Assembly (NCBI GenBank): GCA_003233115.1 | Contig: QIKV01000085.1 | Coordinates: 1-34,861 of the forward strand | DNA from: Oceanospirillales bacterium | GTDB taxonomy: Bacteria; Pseudomonadota; Gammaproteobacteria; Xanthomonadales; SZUA-36 | Length of the DNA stretch: 34,861 bases | Direction of reading: 5' to 3' | In this document: positions 7,929-15,522 of the stretch, in pieces | Position numbering within the stretch: position 1 is the first letter of the stretch | Layout of the letters: the number at the start of each line of letters is the position of its first letter | Position numbers and translations under genes: made by a program | Notes under the pieces: model-generated | Seen by the model: only the letters and a program-made list of their open reading frames with translations | The model's database searches: none | Told to the model about the DNA's origin: nothing

Positions 7929-7934
7929 TATAAT
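7929..7934 (+). promoter_or_regulatory. Perfect -10 box TATAAT just before the protease gene
   Basis: The hexamer TATAAT ends only 10 bases before the ATG at 7945. No convincing -35 box lies 16-18 bases upstream, and there is no extended TGn. If used, transcription would start about 4 bases before the ATG, giving an almost leaderless message. The box may be accidental. Confidence 0.35.
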
Positions 7935-7944
7935 CCCTACCGCC

Positions 7945-8937
7945 ATGCGACCTGAACCGCCTACCCGCAAATACCCAGCCAGGGCACTGTTGCTCACGGC
8001 ACTGATGTCTCTTGCTGCCTTCTCCGCAAGCGCGGCAGATTTTCGAGCCATAGCCGTCAATGTCTTTGGCGATGGCGACCCGGCCAACGGTGTTGAAGAT
8101 GACCGCCAGCAATTGGCGGGTGGACGTGGTCAGGGTGCATCTCTGGCAGACCAGCGCCTGAACGCCGGCACCATCAAATGCGATGGCAAGATCCGTGGCA
8201 CAGCGATGGTGATCGATACACGTGAGTTGGCCCCTGCTCTCAAGGGTGTGGTGCTCGCCAGTGCCGCACACGTATTGTTTGATCTTGACCGGAAACAAAG
8301 ATTCCAGCGTTGTGAATTTCAGTTCCTCGCACTGGGGGCGTTACGCAGCTACCGGGCAAAAATTGATCTCCACCGGCTTAAAATGGGTAAGTATGACCCC
8401 CGCAAGGCGACCGATAGCGTTGAATTTGGTGAGGGCGACTGGATTTTCCTGTACGTGCCCAGGCCCTGGAAGGCTTATAACCCGGCAGAGTCCATTGTGC
8501 CAAGCGCGTTCTCTTTTGCCAATGTGACATCATTCAGGCAAGCCGGTGGTGAATTCAGGTTGATTGCTTTTGACGTCGCCGCCAGGGTCATCAGTGTTAG
8601 CCGGCACTGCAGGGTGGTGGAAAGCAACCGCGGCGACCTGGGTGGCGGCGCGTGGCAGGGGCAGTTGCTGGACGATTGTGATTCCGCCGGCGGGTCATCC
8701 GGTGGGGGACTCATCGCCGTTTTGCAGGGGCGGCAGTACCTGATCGGGATCCGCAACGGTTCACATTGGAGTGAGCAGGCTTTTCCTGTCAATGCCTATC
8801 CGCAAGGCCCGCCAGACGGTGCCACCTGGGACCGCTCGAAAAACACCAACTTTGCCCGCGCTTTTGATTCAATTCTGCTCAGTGAACTGAAGAATTTCAG
8901 TCTGGGTCTGGCCGCAGGCGATGCTTTGTCCCAGTAA
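7945..8937 (+). CDS. Secreted trypsin-like serine protease (S1 family)
   Basis: The 330-residue protein has a clear signal peptide: Arg/Lys-rich residues 1-13, hydrophobic 14-29, and likely cleavage after FSASA. A chymotrypsin-fold catalytic triad is visible: His109 in LASAAHVL, Asp165 in GEGDWIFLY, and Ser252 in GGSSGGG, preceded by DDCDS. Cysteine pairs around 79, 123, 222 and 245 could form disulfides outside the cytoplasm. It is divergent from adenine deaminase across 46 bases. No Shine-Dalgarno sequence precedes the ATG, yet the next ATG (8005) would cut off the basic part of the signal peptide. The target is unknown; no chaperone or PDZ domain is attached. Confidence 0.85.
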   Translation: MRPEPPTRKYPARALLLTALMSLAAFSASAADFRAIAVNVFGDGDPANGVEDDRQQLAGGRGQGASLADQRLNAGTIKCDGKIRGTAMVIDTRELAPALKGVVLASAAHVLFDLDRKQRFQRCEFQFLALGALRSYRAKIDLHRLKMGKYDPRKATDSVEFGEGDWIFLYVPRPWKAYNPAESIVPSAFSFANVTSFRQAGGEFRLIAFDVAARVISVSRHCRVVESNRGDLGGGAWQGQLLDDCDSAGGSSGGGLIAVLQGRQYLIGIRNGSHWSEQAFPVNAYPQGPPDGATWDRSKNTNFARAFDSILLSELKNFSLGLAAGDALSQ

Positions 8938-8977
8938 ACAAGCAGTTAGAATGCATTAAATAAGTCCTGGCAACACA

Positions 8978-9006
8978 TTAACAAAACAGCCGCTATGTGC
9001 TATACT
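8978..9006 (+). promoter_or_regulatory. Near-consensus sigma-70 promoter
   Basis: TTAACA (8978-8983) and TATACT (9001-9006) are separated by exactly 17 bases. Each box matches the consensus at five of six positions. The expected start is near 9012-9013, about 345 bases before the next start codon, which leaves a long leader. Confidence 0.75.
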
Positions 9007-9016
9007 TGCATCGGAA

Positions 9017-9072
9017 TCCGACTGTTTTCGAAAAAGGATTTTTTCGATGCTAGGTCGCAATTAACAGTCGGA
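9017..9072 (+). ncRNA. Nested stem-loop at the predicted 5' end of the transcript
   Basis: The outer stem is a perfect 10-bp inverted repeat, TCCGACTGTT (9017-9026) with AACAGTCGGA (9063-9072). Inside it lies a second perfect stem, TCGAAAAA (9028-9035) with TTTTTCGA (9040-9047), closing a GGAT loop, and then 15 unpaired bases. The element would be the first thing transcribed from the promoter at 8978-9006. I do not recognise it as a known riboswitch or RNA family. It could be a mRNA 5' stabiliser, a cis-regulator or the head of a small RNA. Confidence 0.5.
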
Positions 9073-9308
9073 GGAAAACAGGCTTGGCACCGGTGCGGTT
9101 GGCTCGGTGTGGAGCAGGAAAGCGACGGTTAGTTTTTCTGGCACAAATTGTTGGAGTGCCGGGAATATTCTAGGGATGGACAGGTTAAAGTACAGGGAAC
9201 GGACAAGGGAAACCCTCGTCAGACTGCCAGGCAGTGACATGCTGCCTGCTTCGGAAAAACAAGCCACGCCGCACCCGGCTGTGTAGTTTAGTTCAGGGTG
9301 CACCGTAA

Positions 9309-9331
9309 TTTGCGTAAATAAGTGACGCAAA
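9309..9331. repeat. Inverted repeat upstream of the Trp-Gly motif gene
   Basis: TTTGCGT (9309-9315) and ACGCAAA (9325-9331) form perfect 7-bp arms with a 9-base spacer. It ends 27 bases before the ATG and just before the ribosome-binding region. It could be a dimeric operator or a short mRNA hairpin. Confidence 0.4.
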
Positions 9332-9358
9332 ATACAGTCAGGAGCGCGGAGTTTAACA

Positions 9359-9850
9359 ATGTTTTTTTACGCATCTCTTTTTGTCGCCAGCTTAATCGTG
9401 GCGCTGGTTGTCCATTGGCTCTACCAGGTAATCAAAGACGCCTGGGAAGTACTCGCCCGCACCATTTTTCTACACAGACAAAACAGGGCCGCTGCTGGAT
9501 TTGAAGCCGCTGTGGGGCCTTCAGCCTGGGGCAGAGGCGAGCGCGCCAACCCTTCACAGGCTGCGCGGACTGCTGCCATAGCGCCCGCCGATACCGTTCC
9601 CTGGGGCTGGCCCGGCCATGAGCACAACGTTCGCGAGCAGGGGGTTCGCGAGCAGGGGCCGAAAACCACGCCAGGTTACGGGTCTGTTGCCCCTGCCGGT
9701 ATGGTATCCAGGCAAAGGGAAGAAGTAGCAGTAGGCTGGCCTTACCGTGAAGAAAAACTTGAAATGGCCGGCAAGGCTTACAAGGTAACCCGGAAAACAG
9801 CAGTTAAAAAGGAAAACCTTAGCGCTTCGGGCAAACCCTGGGGCTGGTAG
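9359..9850 (+). CDS. Unrecognised single-TM protein with repeated Trp-Gly motifs
   Basis: I do not recognise this 163-residue protein. Residues 2-21 form one hydrophobic helix, followed by an amphipathic stretch (25-40) and a polar, proline/glycine-rich remainder. A short motif recurs: SAWGRGE (55-61), VPWGWPGHE (80-88), AVGWPYREE (124-132), and KPWGW as the very C-terminus (159-163). A 15-base perfect tandem duplication at 9629-9643 and 9644-9658 encodes VREQG twice. GGAG sequences upstream of ATG 9359 support translation. The protein is probably anchored in the inner membrane with a disordered tail carrying binding motifs. It lies next to the polysaccharide locus; a link is inferred from position only. 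Confidence 0.65.
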   Translation: MFFYASLFVASLIVALVVHWLYQVIKDAWEVLARTIFLHRQNRAAAGFEAAVGPSAWGRGERANPSQAARTAAIAPADTVPWGWPGHEHNVREQGVREQGPKTTPGYGSVAPAGMVSRQREEVAVGWPYREEKLEMAGKAYKVTRKTAVKKENLSASGKPWGW

Positions 9851-9955
9851 CAATAATCACGTTGCCGGCGTAATTACGTCGCTGGTGTTTTTATCAGCGA
9901 CTGCGCAAACTTTCCGGTAATGACTCATATTCGTGAAGATATTCTGACTTGTCTT

Positions 9956-10501
9956 CTAAGTTGATCCTTGTTGCAGGAGGGTCTTGTAAATATTAAACGT
10001 TTCGCTGGCACATTTATGCCAGGAATATTTACTGATCTGAAGATTGCCTTTACTCCGTAGCTCATCTGCATACGGACGACTGGTGGTAACCCTCAAAATG
10101 GCCTCAATCATTTCGCCGCCATCATGAGGGTCAAAATACTCTCCAGCATCCCCAACAATTTCAGGTATGGCAGCCCGGTTGCTGCAAACCACCGGGCAAC
10201 CGAAAGACATCGCCTCTAAAGGCGGCATACCAAAGCCCTCGTACATAGAAGGGTAAACAAAGGCGGAAGCATTTTTGTACAGGCTTGCGAGTACTGGGTC
10301 CTGACCCTCAAAGCACAGTACCTGACCTTTGGCCAGGCCCAGGCGGGCCCGGTGTTCCTGTTCTGCATTGGAGAATCGACCACCGCCAAAACAAACCAGC
10401 TTGAATTGGCTTTGCAACGCAGCACTTTTTGCATAGGCGTTCAGCAAACCAGAGTAGTTTTTATATCCTTTGCGGTTACCCACATACAATCTTGGATTCA
10501 T
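9956..10501 (-). pseudogene. 5'-truncated GT4 glycosyltransferase remnant
   Basis: On the minus strand the frame from about 10501 encodes an intact C-terminal half of a GT-B fold glycosyltransferase of family 4. It shows the opening RLYVGNRKGYKNYSGLLNAY, a CFEGQ turn, YPSMYEGFGMPPLEAM with the donor-binding E-x7-E, and a normal-looking C-terminus ending KYSWHKCASETFNIYKTLL. The acceptor-binding N-terminal half (about 150-180 residues) is absent. The frame stays open to 10678 but reads unrelated sequence and overlaps the oppositely oriented flippase gene. The remnant probably lost its 5' half when the flippase segment was joined. The preserved frame suggests the loss is recent. Confidence 0.75.
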
Positions 10502-10604
10502 ATCCAGCAGTCTACCGGATGACAGAGCTGAACAGCATGGGATAGGGTAACAGCCTGTATACTCGCTGCAAGACCACGTACTGTTTGACCGGTATATTGA
10601 ACTG

Positions 10605-11909
10605 ATGATCAACATAGTCAAATCCCTGCAGGACCATAGAGGTTTCCAAAAGTATTTCAAAAATACTTCATGGCTCATCGGTGAGAAAATCCTGCGTATG
10701 CTGGTCGGACTATCCGTTGGGATCTGGGTCGCACGCTACCTCGGCCCCGGGCAGTTTGGTCTGCTGAATTACGCAATTAGTTTTGTGGGCCTGTTCATTT
10801 ACATTGCTACGTTTGGTATCGATGGCATTGTCGTTCACAGGCTTGTTCAGGATGAAAGCAAACGGAATGTTTTGTTGGGTACAGCTTTTTTGATGAAGGT
10901 TACCGGTGCGTTGATCGTATTGGTAATTCTCTCGCTGGCTGTACACCTTACGGAAAATGATGCACTGACAAATACCCTGATTTTTATCATCGCTACAGCA
11001 ACTATTTTTCAGAGTTTCAACGTTATTGATTTCTATTTTCAGAGCAAAGTATTGGGAAAATATAGCGTATTTATCAATTCGATTGCGCTGTTTATTGTCT
11101 CCATTGTAAAAATCCTGCTTATTCTGAACCGGGCTCCGTTAGTTTACTTCGCCTGGGTGATGTTGCTTGACAGCATTGTATTGGCGCTTGGGTATATTTA
11201 TTTTTATTACCGGCACAATTTGCTTTTAAAAGGCTGGAAGTTTAGCAGTGCCACAGCTATGTCCTTATTGCGCGATTGCTGGCCCTTAATGATGGGTGGG
11301 TTGATGGCTTCAATCTATTTGAGAATCGACCAGGTGATGATCATGCATATACTGGGAACCGAGTCGGTGGGGCAATATGCTGCAGCGGTCCGACTGAGTG
11401 AAACCTGGTATTTTGTACCGGTGGTGGTTGCTGCGTCTTTATTTCCAGCCATCATTGGCAGCAAGCAAAAGAGCGCTGATCTGTACCGGGACAGGTTGCA
11501 AAAATTTTACAAACTCATGACATGGCTGGCGCTGAGTGTCGCATTACCGATTACATTTTTCTCTGATTGGATCGTCAACCTGCTCTACGGCAGTGATTAT
11601 CAGGCTGCCGGGCGCGTATTGATGATCCATATCTGGACCGGGGTGTTTGTTTTCATGGGGGTGGCAAGTGCCAAGTGGCTCATTGTCGAAGGCTTACAAA
11701 TTCTGGAGGTTTATCGGTCCCTGTTCGGATTGATAGCGAATGTCAGTTTAAATTATATTTTAATTCCAAGACTCGGGATAACCGGGGCGGCGGTTGCGAC
11801 ATTGTGTTCCCATTTCATTGCTTCTTATCTGATTGATTATTTTCACCCTAAAACCAGGGAGACTTTTTATATGAAATCGCGAGCGTTAAATTTCTTTAAA
11901 CCAATATGA
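10605..11909 (+). CDS. Wzx-type oligosaccharide flippase
   Basis: The 434-residue membrane protein has about 12 to 14 hydrophobic segments and family features of the polysaccharide-transport (MOP) superfamily. These include an N-terminal NTSWLIGEKILRMLVGLSVG block, IWVARYLGPGQFGLLNYAIS, and a central YLRIDQVMIMHILG. It would flip undecaprenyl-diphosphate-linked oligosaccharide across the inner membrane. Start ATG 10605 lies where the neighbouring glycosyltransferase remnant breaks off. The gene is more AT-rich than the rest of the window and uses more A/T-ending codons, which suggests transfer or rapid replacement as is common for Wzx. No Wzy polymerase gene accompanies it. Confidence 0.92.
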   Translation: MINIVKSLQDHRGFQKYFKNTSWLIGEKILRMLVGLSVGIWVARYLGPGQFGLLNYAISFVGLFIYIATFGIDGIVVHRLVQDESKRNVLLGTAFLMKVTGALIVLVILSLAVHLTENDALTNTLIFIIATATIFQSFNVIDFYFQSKVLGKYSVFINSIALFIVSIVKILLILNRAPLVYFAWVMLLDSIVLALGYIYFYYRHNLLLKGWKFSSATAMSLLRDCWPLMMGGLMASIYLRIDQVMIMHILGTESVGQYAAAVRLSETWYFVPVVVAASLFPAIIGSKQKSADLYRDRLQKFYKLMTWLALSVALPITFFSDWIVNLLYGSDYQAAGRVLMIHIWTGVFVFMGVASAKWLIVEGLQILEVYRSLFGLIANVSLNYILIPRLGITGAAVATLCSHFIASYLIDYFHPKTRETFYMKSRALNFFKPI

Positions 11910-11931
11910 GAAGTGTCCGGGTAACAGTGCT

Positions 11932-12087
11932 TTGAACGTAAGCATTATCACAGTCCACCTGGATGGTTACGCCGACTATGGCGCATATGGATATGAAGAG
12001 GTGCAAGGGATTTTGATATTACATCCATTAACCGGGTTGTATAGTACCGATAGAATATTAGAAACGACAATTCAGTTTTTTGAATGA
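11932..12087 (+). pseudogene. Short reading frame, possible GT2 glycosyltransferase remnant
   Basis: An open frame of 51 codons from TTG 11932 starts LNVSIITVHLDGYADYG. The opening NVSIITVHL resembles the first beta-strand of GT2 glycosyltransferases, which commonly begin with a hydrophobic SIITV segment. The rest, ending TTIQFFE, does not look like a complete domain. It sits in the AT-rich gap between the flippase and GT4 genes, where a transferase gene would be expected. It is probably what is left of a deleted gene, but a chance resemblance is possible. Confidence 0.35.
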
Positions 12088-12124
12088 GTGATGGCGTACA
12101 ACTCATGGCGAATAAACCAACAAA

Positions 12125-13342
12125 GTGAAGGCCAGGGTACTACTGGTACATAACCACTATGGGTCTGCAATGCCGTCTGGTGAAAACATGGTCATAGCAA
12201 GTGAGAGCAAACTCCTGCAACAGCGTGAGCATGCGGTAGACAAGTTTTTCCGTTACAGCGATGAGATTCGTGACAAGGGGATACGGGGCATGGTTACCGG
12301 AGCGGTAGCGACACCGTGGAACCCGTTTTCTGCCAGGGCAATAGGCAAGGTGGTTGATGTTTTCAAGCCAGATGTGGTTCACGTACACAATACCTTCCCA
12401 CTGATATCACCGGCAATTTTTTATTCACTGGGGTCTCAATCGGCACGGGTTCTGACTTTGCATAATTATCGCCTGTTCTGCCCGGCCGCAATTCCTATGC
12501 GTGCGGGTCGCGTGTGTACAGAATGCCTAAACCGTGAATCAATCCTGCCTGCATTGCGACATGGCTGTTACCGCAACAGCCGGCTTGCCACTGTGCCGAT
12601 TGCACTAAATGTGGCACTGCACCGGCGCCTCGGTACCTGGGCCCACCAGGTAGATGCATTTATTGCATTGACAGGATTTCAGCGTGATCTGATGGTGAAG
12701 GCCGGGTTACCCGCTGAGCTTGTGCATGTAAAACCAAATTTTTTCCCGGGCCAACCGCTGGTACCGGCTTGGGAAGAGCGCAGACCTGCCGTGGTATTTG
12801 CAGGCCGGCTAGCCGCAGAGAAGGGTGTTGAGTGCCTGGTGCGTGCCTGGCTGAAGTGGGGTGCAGCAGCCCCGCAACTGCGCATCGTGGGCGATGGAGA
12901 AATCAGACAGCAATTGGTGGATTTAGCGGCAACGGATCCCAGCGTACCCATTCGTTTCCTGGGACAATTGACCGGCGCTGAAGCCCAACAGGAAATTGCA
13001 CACTCGCACCTGCTGGTGCTGCCCTCTGAATGGTTTGAAGGCTTTCCAATGGTCGTGAGAGAGGCCTTTGCCTTTGGCACCCCGGTGGCCGCATCTGACC
13101 TGGGCGCGCTCGCGTCGATCGTTTGCCGTGGTGAGAATGGCATCGTGTTTCCACCGCGTAACCCGCAAGCGTTGCTCGAAGTTGTGCAGGCAACGTGGAA
13201 CGCGGCAGGAGAACTGGAACGCCTGTCGGCCGGGGCGAGGCGCTCTTTTGAAGCACTGTACACAGAAGAGGTAAATTACCGGCAACTTATGGATATTTAC
13301 CAGCAGGCAATTGGCGTAAGCCAACGCCGGAAAGCAGTATGA
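12125..13342 (+). CDS. GT4 family glycosyltransferase
   Basis: This 405-residue GT-B glycosyltransferase would add a sugar to the lipid-linked repeat unit at the cytoplasmic face. The N-terminal domain begins RVLLVHNHYGS and contains VVHVHNTFPLISP (about 85-97) and LTLHNYRLFCP. The C-terminal domain begins VVFAGRLAAEKGVECLVRAW. It holds the family E-x7-E in SEWFEGFPMVVREAF, followed by GTPVAASDLG. Cys residues around RVCTECLNRE resemble the small Cys-containing insertion seen in several GT4 enzymes. The start is GTG 12125. It is followed after about 40 bases by the WecG/TagA gene. The sugar specificity cannot be read from sequence. Confidence 0.92.
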   Translation: MKARVLLVHNHYGSAMPSGENMVIASESKLLQQREHAVDKFFRYSDEIRDKGIRGMVTGAVATPWNPFSARAIGKVVDVFKPDVVHVHNTFPLISPAIFYSLGSQSARVLTLHNYRLFCPAAIPMRAGRVCTECLNRESILPALRHGCYRNSRLATVPIALNVALHRRLGTWAHQVDAFIALTGFQRDLMVKAGLPAELVHVKPNFFPGQPLVPAWEERRPAVVFAGRLAAEKGVECLVRAWLKWGAAAPQLRIVGDGEIRQQLVDLAATDPSVPIRFLGQLTGAEAQQEIAHSHLLVLPSEWFEGFPMVVREAFAFGTPVAASDLGALASIVCRGENGIVFPPRNPQALLEVVQATWNAAGELERLSAGARRSFEALYTEEVNYRQLMDIYQQAIGVSQRRKAV

Positions 13343-13384
13343 TCTGGAAAACCTGCAACATTCGCTTCAGGGACATGTGACCCG

Positions 13385-14128
13385 GTGTTTGAGCGGATCT
13401 CAATTTTTGGTGTAAAAACCACCCTGGCTGAAACAAGGGATTTTGCAAACCTGGCCGCTGTGCTTGCAGAAGGCCCCAATCAAACCGTATTTTTTTGCAA
13501 CGTCCACATGTTGATGCTCGCCCAGGAAGACCCAGACCTCGCTGACGCGATGGATAAGGCGAATGTGATTTTCGCTGACGGTGTGCCGGTTGCCTGGTTG
13601 CAAAGTAAAAAATCAGGAAAGGGTGCACAGGTCATCCGTGGCTACGAAATGGTGCTGGCCATTTGCCAGCGGGCAGCCGGGAATAACGAGAAAGTTGGCT
13701 TTATGGGTTCCACCCGACTGGTCATGGACAACCTCGTCAACAAGCTCAGTGAACGCTTCGAGGGCCTGCCGGTGGCGTTTCAATACTGTCCCCCGCTGGT
13801 GCAGGGCGAGTTAAAGTCGAAACAGGGCGTACTGGAAGCACTGCGGGAGTCGGGCACCAGGTGGCTGTTTGTGGGCCTGGGCTGTCCCAAGCAGGAAAAA
13901 TGGATCGCCAGATACACAACCGAACTGGACTGCACCGTACTTGGAGTCGGGGCGGCGTTTGACTGGTTGTCAGGACAGGTTGCCAAGCCACCGGCCTGGA
14001 TGGAAAGGTCTGCCCTGGGATGGCTCTACAGATTGCTGGGGAATCCTTCAAAAATGTGGCATAGATATTTGATATATAATATGAAATTTATTGCTAAGTT
14101 ATTTGGGGGATTATTTCGGAAGAAATGA
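13385..14128 (+). CDS. WecG/TagA/CpsF family glycosyltransferase (GT26)
   Basis: The 247-residue protein belongs to the GT26 family, which transfers sugars such as N-acetylmannosamine or its uronic acid to lipid-linked acceptors. Family marks include VFFCNVHMLMLA, VIFADGVPVAW with the proposed catalytic aspartate, and WLFVGLGCPKQEKWI. VGAAFDWLSGQVAKPPAWM and the Arg-containing LGWLYRLLGNP follow near the end. The C-terminal tail is basic and hydrophobic (KFIAKLFGGLFRKK), as expected for membrane association. The start is GTG 13385. The stop overlaps the next start as ATGA, so it is translationally coupled with the phosphotransferase. Confidence 0.94.
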   Translation: MFERISIFGVKTTLAETRDFANLAAVLAEGPNQTVFFCNVHMLMLAQEDPDLADAMDKANVIFADGVPVAWLQSKKSGKGAQVIRGYEMVLAICQRAAGNNEKVGFMGSTRLVMDNLVNKLSERFEGLPVAFQYCPPLVQGELKSKQGVLEALRESGTRWLFVGLGCPKQEKWIARYTTELDCTVLGVGAAFDWLSGQVAKPPAWMERSALGWLYRLLGNPSKMWHRYLIYNMKFIAKLFGGLFRKK

Positions 14129-15459
14129 AAAACCTACAAACACAAATCGTGATCCTGCTGGCATTCCTGCTTGCACTCTACGCCCGTTTTGGTTCCCTGC
14201 AGTTGAATTCGGATTACATAATCGCCCTGTTACTGGGCCTGTTGATCTCAGCCGTCATAATGCCGGCCACCGGTGCCTTCCGGCATGAGTTTCGCTGGAG
14301 TATTTTACGCAGGACCCGCCGCTTGCTGGCCGGTTGGGCCCTGGTTGTCACAATACTTGTGGCCATAGCGGCATTATTCAAAGTAAGCTCTGACTACTCC
14401 CGAATCTGGTTTGGCTACTGGGTGCTGTTTGGCGGCGCCGGACTGTTTGTCAACCAGTTATTCAAACATGGCTGGCTGGTTCACCGGCGGAAATCTTCAA
14501 AAACCGCACGGCGCATCGTGCTAGTGGGTAGCAGCAGCAATGGCCGACGTGTTGAGCAACGCATATTGGCGGACCCCGACGGTGAGTTGCAGTTGGTCGC
14601 CCGCTTTGGCCATGACTGGTCCGGACAGGGCAGCTACCCGGTTGAACAGCTGGCAGATTATGTCGCTGCAAAACATGTCAGTGAGGTATGGATAGCCGTG
14701 CCGTGGGAGGATCGTGAACTGCTGGAGGCCACCCTTGCCACGCTCAATGAATCGGTTGTGGATGTAAACGTGATTCCCGATCTGTATCAGTATCGTCTGT
14801 TGAACCAGGCGATCGCTGAATGGGACGGCCTGCCGGTGATCAGCCTCAGTGGTACGCCGATGACCGGCACGGAATTGCGCCTCAAGGCCGTGTTTGACCG
14901 CGTGGGCGCGCTGCTGCTGCTGGTATTGCTTGCGCCTGTATTGCTGGTGTTGGCGCTGCTGGTCAGGCTGTCAGGCCCGGGGCCGGTGTTGTTCCGGCAA
15001 ACCCGCCACGGTATCGGTGGTGAGGCCATAGAAATTCTCAAGTTTCGCAGCATGAAACAACACCAGGAACCACCGGGGGAGGTGGTTCAGGCAACGCGGG
15101 ATGATCACCGCGTTACGTTCATAGGCAGGATGCTGCGCCGCTGCAGTCTTGATGAACTGCCGCAGTTGCTTAACGTGCTGCGCGGCGAAATGTCACTGGT
15201 CGGGCCGCGCCCCCATGCCGTCGAACACAACCAGGCTTTCAAATCCCGTATCCCGAAATACATGTTGCGGCACAAAGTACGCCCGGGGATTACTGGGTGG
15301 GCACAGGTCAATGGGTTTCGTGGCGTGACCGATACCGAGGAAAAAATGGCGCTCAGAATTGAGCACGACCTTTGGTATATCCAAAACTGGTCTTTATGGC
15401 TGGATCTGAAAATTCTGCTGCAAACGCCGCTGGCCATGTTGCACCGCAACGCCTTTTAG
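14125..15459 (+). CDS. Undecaprenyl-phosphate sugar phosphotransferase (WcaJ-like polyprenyl glycosylphosphotransferase)
   Basis: This 444-residue enzyme starts repeat-unit synthesis by moving a sugar-1-phosphate onto undecaprenyl phosphate. The N-terminal part has about four membrane helices (to about residue 115). A Rossmann-like CoA-binding-type domain follows (RRIVLVGSSSNGRR near 127-140). The catalytic C-terminal domain opens with RLKAVFDRVGALLLLVL and carries LFRQTRHG, ILKFRSMK, the CSLDELPQLLNVLRGEMSL block, and VGPRPH. GITGWAQVNGFRG is also present. Glucose is the usual substrate of full-length WcaJ-like enzymes, but galactose types look similar. It is the last gene of the polysaccharide locus, after which genes run convergently. 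Confidence 0.94.
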   Translation: MKNLQTQIVILLAFLLALYARFGSLQLNSDYIIALLLGLLISAVIMPATGAFRHEFRWSILRRTRRLLAGWALVVTILVAIAALFKVSSDYSRIWFGYWVLFGGAGLFVNQLFKHGWLVHRRKSSKTARRIVLVGSSSNGRRVEQRILADPDGELQLVARFGHDWSGQGSYPVEQLADYVAAKHVSEVWIAVPWEDRELLEATLATLNESVVDVNVIPDLYQYRLLNQAIAEWDGLPVISLSGTPMTGTELRLKAVFDRVGALLLLVLLAPVLLVLALLVRLSGPGPVLFRQTRHGIGGEAIEILKFRSMKQHQEPPGEVVQATRDDHRVTFIGRMLRRCSLDELPQLLNVLRGEMSLVGPRPHAVEHNQAFKSRIPKYMLRHKVRPGITGWAQVNGFRGVTDTEEKMALRIEHDLWYIQNWSLWLDLKILLQTPLAMLHRNAF

Positions 15460-15522
15460 GGGGCGTTCTCAATTGGCCGGACTGTGCTGCCGCGGCCAGG
15501 TTTTGCGACCATGGTTAACAGG

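Larger units (their letters stand above)
8938..9358 (+). other. 421-base gap with promoter, nested hairpins and inverted repeats
   Basis: No convincing protein-coding gene was seen. The gap holds a near-consensus promoter (8978-9006) and a nested stem-loop beginning about 5 bases after the expected start (9017-9072). It also has the self-complementary GCACCGGTGC near 9089-9098, a CAGGCAG/CTGCCTG inverted repeat around 9231-9251, and a 7-bp inverted repeat close to the next gene (9309-9331). It is best read as a long structured leader of the following gene, or as a small RNA gene followed by a separate regulatory region. Confidence 0.55.

Noticed and set aside
7899..8087. N-terminal extension of adenine deaminase
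   Set aside because: The longer frame runs across the divergent protease start and its added residues do not match the family; the ATG at 7898 has a ribosome-binding sequence.
9017..9072. Miniature transposable element with inverted ends
   Set aside because: Only 56 bases long, with no target-site duplication seen; an RNA stem-loop directly after a promoter explains it better.
9139..9160. Sigma-54-like promoter TGGCAC followed by TTGG
   Set aside because: Spacing is 6 rather than 5 bases, and the essential GC of the -12 element is missing.
9061..9330. An 89-codon minus-strand open frame in the protease to Trp-Gly gene gap
   Set aside because: The translation shows no recognisable domain, signal peptide or ribosome-binding site, and it lies over the plus-strand leader structures.
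15472..15510. Terminator after the polyprenyl sugar transferase
   Set aside because: The TGGCCG/CGGCCA stem has only 6 bp, a 13-base loop and a short T-run, so it is too weak to list.
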